From Austropuccinia psidii (lineage: Eukaryota > Basidiomycota > Pucciniomycetes > Pucciniales > Sphaerophragmiaceae), in the NCBI GenBank assembly GCA_023105745.1, contig JALGQZ010000007.1, positions 1,967,592 through 2,031,591 on the forward strand: 64,000 nucleotides of DNA, written 5' to 3'. Position 1 is the stretch's first letter, and the number at the start of each line of letters is the position of its first letter. Shown here piece after piece: positions 36,400 to 48,481 of this stretch. The notes beneath the pieces were generated by a model. It ran no database searches and had not been told where the DNA came from. It saw nothing but the letters and a program-made list of their open reading frames with translations. A program made the translations under genes and the position numbers.

Positions 36400-37900
36400 T
36401 GACACTTTCATTGGGGAGAAATTTTGTTTTGAAATATTAAAAGGAAATCTGAAGGGAATAATGAGACAGCTTTCAATTGATAGAACAGATGTTAGAAAGG
36501 AAATTATTCAAATTACCAATCATTTCTCCAGAAATTCAGTTGATTATTTAAAAAAAATGTTTCTTGAAAGGCATATGAAGGGCTCTAACAAAATCAAGGA
36601 GAGTACCAGTGGAGGTATGGAGCCAAATTTTAACCATTGAATGGGTAACTTCAACTCTTAAGGTAAACCCCACCTCCAGGTGACAATGATTATTGGTCCA
36701 GGATGGGATGAAATACTACTTTAGAGGAAGACAGGGTTTTCCCAAATATCTTACTAATTCAGTTTTCTTAATTTTCTTTGAAAGATCATTACAGTTTCCT
36801 TTGAAATATTATTCATTTAATGACCAATTAACCTGAGAAATAAATATCAAACACATCAATAGCTGCATTAATTTAAGTAAAAAAAATAAAAGTGAGTTGA
36901 TTTATTACAAAGGCCCATAGAACGTTTGAGATAGGTAGCATGGCCAATTTACTTCATGCAATGGGAAGATAAATACTTATTGATGTGCAAAATACAAAGA
37001 ATTAATTTTGGGTCTGGGAAGAGTTTCTGAAGGAAATTCTTCAAGGCCAAATCCCCATCAATCTCAATTACTGGAGGTAAACAATATCTTTATTGTTGAG
37101 GACTCTTTGTATACATTTATTCAATGTTCAAGTATAGGAGAAGTCAATTTCATAATTAATGAAACAAAAAGCCCTAGAAAAGGTCTTATTTTTTGTGATG
37201 AATCTAAAAATGTGGAAAAGTGTAACTTTTTACTTATTTTTTTATGTGTAAAGTTGATAAAAATTACATGAGGAAATCCTTTAAGGATCTTTATGGAAAG
37301 TGGGTGAGTGAAGAACAATGATTTAATGTGAACCTATGTATCCCTTTCAGAGGACCACACAAACCTCTGTTGTTTGAGGGTTCCAATAAGAGAATGAATG
37401 GAAATTCTGCCTTGAAGTATGTCCTTCTTGATTTTCTTGAGTTTTTTTAGAATATCTTGGAGTGTTACAAGACTTTCGGGCCCCCTCTGGATGCATATTT
37501 AGGCCTGAATGTTCCTTGGAATGAGCAGTGAGTCAGATATATGAGAAATTTAGGATGTATAATTCCATTTAATGATGTGAAAGAAGGATGTTTCATGATA
37601 TTTTCAGTGGAATAATGATTGTTTTCATGTTTCTTGACTTTGAGAGTCCCATTGGTACTCTTGGCATATTTTCTTTCATAAATCCTGTAGGAACAGTCAA
37701 CCTTACTTGAAGTGGCTTCTTCAAAGAGTTTGTGTGGGAATGTGGGGTACCAGACCTATCAGAACATATTTCAATTTGATACTGGGTCATATTTGACCTC
37801 AAGGTGGTCACAGAATACCCCTGTTCCCTGCAAAAATTATGAAATTTCTTCAAAGAAGGCTCAAGGATCTGAAATTCACCTTCTGTGGGGGGTTGGAGAA
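36400..37900 (-). pseudogene. MULE transposase relic 2
   Basis: Minus-strand motifs in transposase order: a FAR1-like segment at 37593-37853 (Glu-Gly-Tyr-Ser-Val, Arg-Ser-Asn, then Cys-Ser-Asp-Arg-Ser-Gly); Phe-Phe-Thr-His-Pro with Phe-Pro-His-Val-Ile (near 37290), where the first catalytic Asp position is Asn; Val-Ile-Glu-Ile-Asp-Gly-Asp-Leu-Ala-Leu then Cys-Ile-Leu-His-Ile-Asn-Lys (37070-36950), matching the second-Asp and C-x2-H regions; and Val-Glu-Val-Thr-His-Ser-Met-Val-Lys then Thr-Ser-Thr-Gly (near 36650). Frameshifts and stops separate them. Relics 1 and 2 share the Phe-Phe-x-His-Pro segment and are probably the same family. Confidence 0.72.
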
Positions 37901-37999
37901 ATGTTAAGGGAAAAAGTGAGCCTTGAGGTATGTTTTACATACCAAAATAAGCCAAAACTTGAAAAAAGAATAACTTAATAGTAATTCAAAGCCCAGAAG

Positions 38000-39650
38000 T
38001 AATGTTTATTACCAAAATTTATAATTCTTTAAGCATAAAAAGATTAATAGCTTTTTATTGAGTAAGAAAGTCCTAGGATTTAAGAAAAATTTGGATTTTA
38101 AGCTAAGTTTTATACTGGGTTCCCTCATAGGAGGTATACCAAAATATTACTCTTGAAGTATTTCTATCCATAAGTAAAGGATGAATAGAAATTACTTTAA
38201 GTTTTCAGCAGGTAACCCTCTAAACCCATACTCAGAAAAAAAACCCTGATTGTAAACTGCAAATGTAATTTGAGAGAGAAATAATGGGATATCAAGAATA
38301 CCATGTTTATATACCAATTGGTACAGACTAGCCACATGCATATATGCCATAAAATTCCATACTATTTTACCATATACACATTATTGTATTATGGAAATAC
38401 TGTTTTAGGTACCAATTATAGCAGAGAGCGGTACAAGGAAAAAAGTCAAAGAGAGCTGGGGTGCATAAATTTCTGGCCCCCCTGAGGCGCAGAGAAGTTC
38501 CCATAATATAACTCAAAGTTTTCCAAGACTAAAAACCAATTTTGGGAGTAGTAAACTGTGGTAAATAATCAGTAAACCACCTGTAAGTTACTATTTCAAA
38601 GAAAATAATCAAATATTAAAAAATTTATTAAAAATACATTTCTAAATTGATTTCTCTGAAGCCTCCAGAATAAATTTAGAGAAAGTTTATATTTAATTTT
38701 ATCCAAAAATATTCATAATTTCATAAGCTCAATTGAAAGTTTTATTCACAGTGCCTTTTTGATGATTCCACATAGAGAACTGAAGCTTCAAAAATTCACA
38801 GAAAATACAATCTGTTATGGAATTAGAAATAAAATTGGTAACTGTGAGAAATGAATGTATATTTCAAAATAGAGAAATATTTACATGAGTAACTTCATTA
38901 TTCCTTAACCATCAATGGGTTTGTAGTAATGAGAAATCCATTAATTAGTAATTGAATGATTTAATTAAGTGAAAAGGTAATGTAATCTCTAATATAAAAG
39001 TGCTAAGTAGTTTCTCACCTTTTTGTTATTAAGTATAATTCCTTTATTCTCCAATATTTCTCTTTTAGAATTTTAAAAACTTAAAAGGAACCCTATTTAT
39101 ACTACTTTTTCCACATAATCCAGCATAACATTACATTATAATCAATAAATATTAGTCTAGGTAGTTACCAAAATATTCCAATAAATTCAAACAATTAAAA
39201 TAAAGGAAATTATGAGTATTAATATAAGGTATAGTATTTTAACCTCTATACTAATTATTATTATTGTTTTTTATCCTTTGGATATCCTCAAATCCAAAGT
39301 TCTTCTGAATTACTTCTGAATTGGTCTTTTAAATTGTTGGTATTTCGATTTGAACCTCTATCTATACTTTGGAACTCTTGTTGCAATTAGTATTGTTAAA
39401 AATAATAATTTTTATTATTTTTCATACCAACTAGATATATTGATTCTTGTAAAGAATTAAATCCTTCTGTTATAGCACTAGTAGTGTATAACAAGTGGTA
39501 GAGTGATAATAAAATTATTCAATTATTATTGATAATATCAAAATCTATCTTCATATTATAATTATAAATATCTTATTTTTATAATTAAAGTTGTGGTTTT
39601 AATATTTATTTTATGCTACTTCATTAGGATAGTCATAGTTACCATGAAAA
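38000..39650 (+). repeat. Second decayed LTR-like copy
   Basis: Shares blocks in the same order with 34480-36352: AAAGTCAAAGAGAGCTG near 38443, CATAGAGAACTGAAGCTTC near 38773, TATTCCTTAACCAT near 38909 and CACTAGTAGTGTAT near 39477. It is more divergent and the boundaries are uncertain. Confidence 0.5.
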
Positions 39651-42318
39651 AAAATATATCCCTGCCAGAGGGGGTTGCAGGTCCAACCCAGCTTTCAACT
39701 TGCTATTATTATTTGGTCATCTTCCAAGCCCGATTTTAAAGATTAAGAAATACTTTGCAAAACTAATTTAATTATTAAAATTCCGGAAATCCCAAATAAT
39801 CCTTTATTCCACAATATTTTTTCAGAGCAAAATCGACAACTTTGAAATTAATATGAATCCAGTAGTTGTGAAATAATCAAAATACCCTCTTTCCTTATCT
39901 CCTATAATATACTTCCTTTCATTTATTTTCTTTATCTGAAATTTCATTAATCAGATGTCAAGATTTCCAATTTTGTAAATTTTTATATCAAAATATATCT
40001 CTTCAAAAAATTACTTATTGTCATTTTATCTCACTCACTCAAAAAACCAAAAAAATGTGTATGTTTCATTATAATACTCTACCGAAAGCTTAATTTATCT
40101 TAAGACCTAGAAATTGGACATACATCAAAGCATATTATTTCCTTCATCATTAATTGAGAAAGAATTTCTAAAGTTTTTTATACTTATCAGATTTAGGAGA
40201 GATATCTCCCAAAAAACTTTAAAAGAGTATAAACTTCTTTATTTCTTATCTGTGAAATCCAATATTTTTTTGAAACTTGGCACCAAACATAACTTTCATT
40301 TTACCAAGAACAAAGTTTCAATCACTGTCACACTTTTCTTCCATGATAGAAATACCTTAGACCCCTTGTGACTCAAAATTTGTTTCCTTCCATAACACAT
40401 AACATTTAATGTATACAAAAATTATAAAATAAAAGAGTTCATAGTGATATTTTTTGGAATATTATTTGATTTGTAAAACAGGTGATTACTGAAAGAAAAA
40501 TTCATCATGTCCTACTGTGGTTGAGGGATAAATTTAACTCAGGTTCTTAATATTCTTCTATTTTCCAGAGGAAAATCAGAAATCCTGTAATAATTTTCCC
40601 AAATTAGAGACATTTCAATTCATTAATAACCCTCCATAATAATAAAAATTCAAAAAATCAATTTTACACTCATATTTTTCAAGTATTCATATGAAAAATA
40701 ATCTTTTTTTGGATTGGAAATATGTACCAAGCTTGCCATAGTATGAAAATCAGGTATCAACATGAAAGTTCTTTTAAAATTTTAAGCTTCAATTGAGGGA
40801 AGTCACTATTTTCATGATATTAGTATTAAATATTCTCATACTTATTTTTTCCAAAAAAAGTTATTTGTTTCAAAAGAATCCTTCAAATTGAATTTGAAAT
40901 TTATTTGATTTTTCCATTTCTTTAGTAATTATAATTTCATTACCATTTTCATATTGTATGATGCACAATCATCATCTTCCATTTATAAAGAATATGTATC
41001 AAGATGAAGGATTTCTTGGAGAACATATATGCCCTTGTATGTGAATATTAGGATCCAAATGGAATTTAAAAAATAATGATCTTGATAAAATGAGTTCACC
41101 ATAATAAATATGTAATGAATATTATAAAAACTTGTAGCTGGATCAAGAGAATAATAATACTAATTATATCCAAATCCTTATTTAAGTTTGAAAATAATAC
41201 CCTTACCTTAAAAGCTATCCCTCCAGTGAATCAGTTTTAATAAGTGATTAATCAATTATTATAGTATTCAAAAACCTTCAGGGATCATATTCAGATCAGT
41301 ATAATGAACTTAAATTGGTGAAACAACAGATCTCTTTCAATAAGTAAATTTATTCCTAAATTTATGATATTTATAACATTATATGTATAGATAAATCCCA
41401 AAAAGGTATAAAGTATCCTGCTTCCAAGAATAAACCTCCCAGATATTTCAAATTATTGATACCCTTGAAGTGTGGTTTATATGCAGAAAAATTGAAATTT
41501 ACACTTCTTTTTCTTGTTGAAAAAATAAAGAGCTTACACATGAATATGAACATAGTTTTCTAAAATTAGTGAGTTCTAAAAAAGGTAATACTCAAACTCT
41601 TAATCCCCTCAAAAGCAAACTAAAAGGTAATATTCCAATTGCATAGGTGTGGTGGAATTTTCAATTCTTCCTTTGAGCTAGAAATATTTTTCAGAATTTT
41701 CAAAATTCATCTATATATTGATTTACTTATATTTCTGAATTATAATTTGGTGCTAACTTTGGATTTGATATTTTTATCAACTAAGTATTTGAAAGGCGTA
41801 GATATGAAACTTTGATTAAAAATCAAGTACTTTTCCTGTCCTCAAAATTTGCATAAGGTAAGAACTCATTGAGAATAGTATGGAATAAGATTTTTAAGAG
41901 AAAACACACCAACATTGATTTTTTGAAATTTATAAGTATAGAACAATCATATTATGAAAATTTCTTATTTTACCAACAATAAAAATTTATCCAAAAATAC
42001 TCTACAAGAGATATCTAAGGCTACAAAAGAAATTTCAATTGGAATTAATTGAGCAAAGAACTGCAGGAAATTGATATAAGAAAAAAATTCCTTAAAAAGA
42101 TTATTAAAGGGAAAATACGCCCAAAAGTGACCAGAGTGAATTTGGAAACAGAGTGACAAAGTTAACAGTGATGAAAGATGCTTTAATTCACTTATGGGGT
42201 GGTTCAGGGGTAAAAATGATTATAATAATTTTTTCACATTGTTAAAAGGTTTAAAATTATGTAAAAAGGGTGGTTGGAATCTTTTATTGATAGGTTTAAC
42301 AGTGTTTGAACTAATTAT
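39651..42318. other. AT-rich DNA, no gene recognised
   Basis: About 2.7 kb with no credible ORF, RNA gene or transposon domain. The right end is the pre-insertion target of element C, so it was once continuous with 51249 onward and may include the far end of the old LTR of relic D. Confidence 0.4.
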
Positions 42319-42323
42319 AAAAG
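42319..42323. repeat. Target site duplication AAAAG, left of element C
   Basis: AAAAG directly before the LTR boundary TGTCACAGG; the same five bases follow the right LTR at 51244-51248. Confidence 0.85.
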
Positions 42324-43087
42324 TGTCACAGGGGCTCTTTGAAATGAAGAGGGCCTGGCACTCAGTAAACTGGGACACACATATGGAGGGCTCAAGATAT
42401 GGTAAGAGAGAAATACACTTAAGAGTGCAAGGAGATGAATTACTAAGATAAAGAATATAAGAAAGCAGCAACAAAAGAGATAAGAGTAAAGAATAGAAGA
42501 GCCAACCACAAACAAGTCCAAGTCCACTGTTTCAACCTGTCAGAATGAAAAGAGAAGGGTTAATAAAGATATGGCCACCCAGCTCATACTGTACAGGCAA
42601 AGAGAGAAAAGGCAAAGACTAACTTAATATTAAATAAATATAATACCCAGAATAAGGATAATAATATTCATTAAATAATAAATAAACTAAATTAATTAAC
42701 TGGGGAAAAGTCCCCAGGGGGGAGAAAGAGGGGCTGGTATATGTGAGAATCACCAGCCCTGATCCAGAGAGAGAATTTTCATGAGAGGATTGAATTATTG
42801 AATTGAGTCTGGCCAATACAGGTCCTGTACAGCTGTACAGAACCTGTACAAGAGGTGTGGTGGATTTGAGTGATCATAGAGTTTCATGCTGGTGTATTGA
42901 AACTGTATTGGGTGAATCCAACCTGTACAGATGTTGACAGGCTGTATTGAAGTACCAAGCTGTATGCATGTTTCAGCAAGGAGGATTGCTGAAACTGAAT
43001 ACTGATGCAAATGATGGATCTGCTGATTTGAGGTGTTTGAGTGGGTGTATGAATGAATACCCTTACCCCTGGTGAGTGGTTGTTACA
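42324..43087 (-). repeat. 3' LTR of element C (764 bp)
   Basis: The plus strand starts TGTCACAGGGGCTC and ends GTGGTTGTTACA. It is nearly identical to 50495-51243 apart from small indels and scattered changes. It contains the hairpin at 42700-42717 and two abutting CTGTACAG palindromes at 42825-42840. Confidence 0.95.
42700..42717 (-). promoter_or_regulatory. Conserved LTR hairpin of element C, 3' LTR copy
   Basis: A 7-bp stem with a 4-base loop (CTGGGGA/TCCCCAG in sense), next to AGTTAATTAATT. The 5' LTR copy is at 50856-50873. Confidence 0.6.
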
Positions 43088-43103
43088 GTATCCCCCTCTT
43101 GAA
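43088..43103 (-). promoter_or_regulatory. Polypurine tract of element C
   Basis: In sense orientation CAAGAGGGGGATAC abuts the LTR start TGTAACAACC. The same tract is at 60457-60472 in element E. Confidence 0.8.
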
Positions 43104-44293
43104 ACTGGTGGGCTCCTGAACACCATAATACCCTGCCACTGCTGAGTGGCATCTCAATATCCCCACATTTTTTTTTCAAAAAAAAAACTTTCTTTTAATT
43201 TTCTTTTACTCTTGACCATTATGCTTAAAAATCTTCTTCAATTCTTCTGTATCAAATTAAATTGATTCCCCCTTCTTTCAAATTTGAGTAAGTATCCCAC
43301 TTTGAAATATGATTCTTTTTCTTCTGATTCAATCAATCCTTTGTCCTTGGGGTATGGCCTTGGGTTGTATCACAAAATGATGGCCACTGAGCTCTTGTGC
43401 TCAAAAAAATGATGCCAAATGAATATATGATTGTATACTCATTTGTCAAGGCCCTCCTAAAAATATCTTGAAATGAAGTCTTCAAGGGGTCTTGTCCCCA
43501 TTGTCCTTGGAAATTGCCTCAAACAGCCCTCTATAATGATTTTGGGCTGTGGCCTTTGCTATGGTGAATCTTGATAAATTATGGTTTTATGGCCTTTTGG
43601 GCCTTTTTGGGGTTCTTGGTGATGTGGTGAATTTTGTCTTCTGGGGTCCTATGGTCCGTGGGGGCTATTGGAGGCCCCAGGACCAAAATGGACCGCCTGG
43701 GCCCAATTTTGCTGGGGACCCAGGGGTTCCATGGGACCAAGAATTGGCCCAGAACCAAAAACTCACCCTACATGGCCTGGACCCATTGATGGGGTCCAGG
43801 ACCATCAAGATCCTGGCCTCCCCAAAGTTTCACGGGAGGCCCTGAGTGATGCATTTGGCCCAAAAGGGGCCTTGAACCTTCACTATTGAGGCTTTATGGG
43901 GGGCATAATTGAGTTATGGCCCCCATTTCCTTGAGGTAATTTTTTTTTGATATGGAGTGGACTGATTGTGACGTCTTGAATCTTCTGCTTGCATATTCCT
44001 CAGTTATGAGCTCCTTGTTTGTGTTTGGTTTGACTTCTATCCCCACTCTTATAAATAATAAAAAATGAAAAAATAATGGAACCTCCCAATAAATGATTTG
44101 GGAGGGGATGCTGCTTCTTAAAGAAATAAAAGACACAAAATTATACAAGTAAAGAAAAGAAAGAAATGAAAATAAATGAGAGAAAAGAGAGTAAAGAAGG
44201 AGAAATAAAGAAATCCCTGATGGTTTGTCCTTCTTGGGGTGAGTTGCTGGATTTTGGCCAAGATATGTCTGAAAAGATGAAAAACAAGCATTT
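43104..44293 (-). other. Long 3' UTR of element C
   Basis: Non-coding part between pol and LTR. The 43540-43890 section is G/C-rich with many GGCC and GGACC strings, unlike its surroundings and reminiscent of the GC-rich block inside the LTR of A. No counterpart of the antisense Zn2Cys6 gene of element E is seen here. Confidence 0.55.
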
Positions 44294-44403
44294 GATGCTC
44301 ACAGAGTGGCCAAGGTAATGTTTTACAAGAAGTAGAACCCTCAAGGATGCATACCAGGAGATGGAACTTACTTTCATAACTCCTACTCCCCACCAAGCAC
44401 CAT
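44294..44403 (-). repeat. 3' UTR repeat unit 2 of element C
   Basis: Same unit as 5768 and 6039 in A (sense GGTGCTTGGTGGGGAG, AAAGTAAGTTCC, CCTTGGCCACTCTGTGAGC). Confidence 0.75.
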
Positions 44404-44671
44404 AAAGACTGAAATAATTTGCCATAAATGACTATGAAATGAATTGCCATAAATGACTTCTGAAATGAATTGCCATGAATTACTTCTGAAATGAATTGCC
44501 ATAAATGTCTTGAAGTAATGAATTTCTTGAATTATGATGATTGGCATAAATGAAATGATAAATAAAGAGAAAAGAAAAAGAAAGAAAGCAGCATTTGGCC
44601 ATATTTTGATAAGGTCCAAATGGAGGGTATTGATGTTGCATTCTTCCTGACCCTGTCCAAAGAATTTACAA

Positions 44672-44789
44672 GTGCTCACAAAGTGGCCAAGGTGATGCTT
44701 ACAACAACATATGGGTAGACAACCCCCTTAAAAGTGCATGCCAGGAGAGGAACTTACTTTCATAACTTCTTCTCCCCACCAAGCACCAT
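44672..44789 (-). repeat. 3' UTR repeat unit 1 of element C
   Basis: The copy nearest the pol stop, again with the GTAAGT core. About 270 bases separate it from unit 2. Confidence 0.75.
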
Positions 44790-44793
44790 AAAA

Positions 44794-47700
44794 TCAAACT
44801 CTTGAGGTATTTAGGCAAGGTTTGTCTGGATACAATGAATGGAAATCCTTGACAAGGTCTGGTGAGTGGGTAAGGTTGGAAGCTGGCTCCCAAGTGGTTC
44901 TTTCTGGGTCTTCACTGAATACTTTCCACTCTACAAGATACCATAAATTACCTCTCTTGAGTCTTGAGTCCAGAACCTGAGCCACTTCCCATTCTTCTTG
45001 CTCCTCCACTAAGACTGGTGGTGGTGGCAATTGATGTCAATTTGGGATAGTCAAATGCTTCACTGGTTCTAATAAGGACACATGGAATACAGGGTGAACT
45101 GACTTCCATTGCTGAGGCAACTTGAGGTGATATGCATGGCTGCCAATCTTCTTCAGAACTTCAAAAAGTCCCAGCCATCTTTCTGATAATTTCTTGGTGG
45201 TTCTTGTTGTCTTGAGTTTCTTGGAAACTAGCCATACTTTGTCCCCAGGTTGGAAATCAGGTGGAATTTCTCTATTTCTATCTGTGTAATTCTTGAATCT
45301 CCTTATTGCTGACTATAATTCTTATTTGAAAACTTGCTGTACTGATTGGAGTTTTGTTGATAACTTTCCAGAAGGTGAATCTTGAGAAATATGGAGTGAG
45401 TCAAAGCTGGGATTTCTTCCATAAATGGTGAAAAAAAGGTGATTGCTTTGTTGATAAATGTTCTGCATTATTATAGGCAAATTCAGCCAGAGGGAGCCAG
45501 GTGTACCAGTCATCTTGATGATAGCTGACATACATACAAAGATACTGTTCTAGGATCTGATTTACCCTCTCTGTCTGTCCATCTGTTTCAGGATGAAAAG
45601 AAGTTGAAATATTTCTTGATGTCTTGATCTGCTGACATAATTGAGTCCAAAATGATGAGAAAAATAAAGATCCTCTATCACTGACAATACTGACTAGAAG
45701 GCCATGCTTGGAAAATACATGACTAATGAAGATTTGAGCGTAGTCCAGAGAAGTGATTGTTCCATAAGCTGGAATGAAAATTTCCATTTTTGAAAACCTG
45801 TCCACAACTACTAGAATTGAGTCAAAGTTGTTTGACAAGGGCAATTGAGTGATAAAGTCCATTGATCAGGACTTCCAAGGACCAGATGGAATTTGAAGAG
45901 GCTTGAGTAGTCCAAACTTCTTGTGATGAATGTTCTTGTTTCTTGAACATTGCTGACATGAGGACACATAGTCCTTGATTAATTGATTCATGCCAGCCCA
46001 ATAAAAATCCCTCTTGATGAGCTTGAGGGTCTTCTCCTGGCCAGGATGGCCAGCCAAACGGTGAGTCATGATGCTTTTGAAGAATATTGAGTTGAAGTTC
46101 TTCATTGCTTGGGATTACCACTCTATCTTTGAATAATAACAACTTGTCTTAAGGTTCAAGAGAATAATATGGAACTGATTCACCTCTTGCTAGTTGCTTG
46201 AGTATTTATTTATAGTCTTTGTCTTGCCATACTTCTTTTTGAATCTTGTCAACTAAATCTGAAAATATTTCCACTTTGATTGAGAAGAATCTTGACTCTT
46301 GAATTCCATCTTGCTTGATGACTTGATGAATATTTTGAGGATTCTTGTTGATGAAGTCCACCCCCTTCTCTGGGTACACATCGTCCTGAGGTGACAAGGC
46401 ATCTGGTAAAGTGGCCAGCCTTCCTGGGAGGTAAGTGATAGTGAAATGAAATTCAGAAAGAAACTCACCCCAATGGGCCTGATGACAAGTAAGAACTTTG
46501 GAAGACATAAAATACTGCAAGGAAGAGTGATCTGTCAATACCTCAAAATAATTGGAAAGAGAGAGAAGAAATTCTCTCCAGCGCTTAAGAGCCCAAACTA
46601 TGCCAAGGAGTTCCTTGTCATGAATCTCATAGTTCAGCTCAGCTGGGAGAAGCTTGCGACTATCAAATGCAATGGGATGCTTTCCTGAGTCATTCACCTG
46701 GCTCAGGACAGCACCCAAGGCATAATCAGAAGCATCAGTCTCTACAATAGTAGGTAGAGAAGTACTGAAATGAGATACGATAGGAGCAGTAGTGAAAGCT
46801 TCTTTGAGTAATTGAAACTGGCTAAGAGCTTCCTCATTGAAGATAAAGGGAGAATCTTTTTTGAGAAGGGAAGTGAGAGAAGTGGTTTTTTTAGAATAAT
46901 TTTTTATGAAACAACAATAAAAATTGGCAAAGACAAGAAAAGATTGAAGAGCCTTGATGTTTTTGGGCTTAGGCCAATTGAGGATTTGCTGAACTTTTGA
47001 AGAATCCATCTTGAGGCCATCACTTGAAACAACATAGCCCAAGTATTCCACACTTGAGGCATGGAATACACACTTGGAGGCTTTGGCAAACAAATTATCG
47101 TCCCTCAGTCTTTGGAGGACAGAGGCCACATGTTTGACATGTTCCTCCTGAGAACTGGAAAAGACCATAATATCATCTAAATAAACTACAACAAACACAT
47201 CCAAGAAATCTGCAAATATATCATTCACAAGATTCTGGAAAGAAGCTGGAGCATTGGTAAGGGCAAATGGCATAACTACCATATTTGGTTCTAAAGGCAG
47301 TTAAGTGCTCATCCCCCTCTTTGATTCTCAGGAGATTATATGCACCACACAAATCTATCTTGGAGAAGATGGTGGAACTATTGAATACGGTAAGGAGCTG
47401 GTTCATAGGAGGAACAGGATACCTGTTCTTCCTAGTGACAGCATTGAGTTTGCAGTAGTCAACACACCAAAAAAGACCTCCATCCTTTTTCTTAACAAAA
47501 AGGACAGGTGCTCCTGTTGAAGAGGAGCTTGGCCTTATGAAACCTTTTTCTACATTCTCTGAAATGTAGGCCCATAGTGTTTCTGAGTCTTGATTTGATA
47601 ATGAGTAGATAACACCAATTGGAGGTAGAAGACCCTCCACTTTGATATGATGATCACAGGCGCGGTGTGGAGGAGGTTTCTCTGCTTTCACCTTGGAGAA

Positions 47701-48481
47701 TACATCCAAATATTGGTGATAAACAGGAGGGACTACCTTCAACACAGTTTCAATTTCTTCTGGCTCTTCCTCCTCATCCCACTGTTCCTCCAGGGATGCA
47801 TGAAAGTATAAGGGAGGAAGGTCCATATCCCCTTGAAAGAGATGAAGTGAAGATATAGCAACATCTTCTCCAACATATTTTACCTCTTTGAAGACTTCAT
47901 CTCTTAATGGAATTAATGACTGAGAGTGAATGATGGAAGGGAAGGTGTCTTAAGTTCACCAACCAGAGCAACACTGTTGACAGCAGTGGAAAAGTCATTA
48001 CTAGTCAAAGGAATAATACCACTAGAATCCTTATGACTAGAGTCATAGGTGATCAATCCATTTTTCCAATCAATAATGGGATTAAAATGGTAAAGGAAAT
48101 CAAAGCCCAATATCAGGTCTTTTCCCTTGGGTGAATCTATGATAAAGAAGTCCCATTCAAAGCTTGGGAAGGAAGGCAAGTCAACTACCCACTTGGTATA
48201 ATGGGTAATGAACAAGGCAGGGGATTCATTAGAATCCAGAATGAAAAGAGGAATCTTTTCAGGGAGCTCTGACAGAGTCAATGAGTACTTGAGAACAAAA
48301 TTCTTTGCAATAAAAGAGTTTTTAGCACCAGAATCAATGAGAATACTATAAAAAATATCAGAGACAGAAGAGAAAATAAGAAACTTTAAAGATTTCTTGA
48401 CACTAGTATTCAGAGTGCACAATTGTGCTCTTGAAGGAAATAAGTGAGAACCATTGAACACATCATGATCCCCACTCAGGC
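44794..48481 (-). pseudogene. Pol of element C, multiply frameshifted
   Basis: Protease (47913-48461, Asp-Ser-Gly-Ala near 48335), RT (47221-47826 and 46206-47282, Tyr-Leu-Asp-Asp intact near 47180), RNase H, integrase (His-His-Cys-Cys near 46090-45950; Met-Asp-Phe near 45860; Ser-Asp-Arg near 45685; Thr-Asp-Gly-Gln-Thr-Glu-Arg near 45575) and chromodomain (44794-45030). Frameshifts lie near 47.93, 47.28, 46.08 and 45.44 kb, with in-frame stops near 46206, 45866, 45322 and 45031. Catalytic residues are largely retained, so the decay is random damage after insertion. Confidence 0.93.

Noticed and set aside
36389..36640. An 83-codon plus-strand ORF
   Set aside because: The opposite strand carries the MULE AHS-type and Thr-Ser-Thr-Gly motifs here, so the plus-strand frame is most likely a shadow.
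39660..39710. A GGTTGCAGGTCCAACCC string resembling a tRNA T-arm
   Set aside because: No matching anticodon, D-arm or acceptor stem around it; probably chance or a very old fragment.
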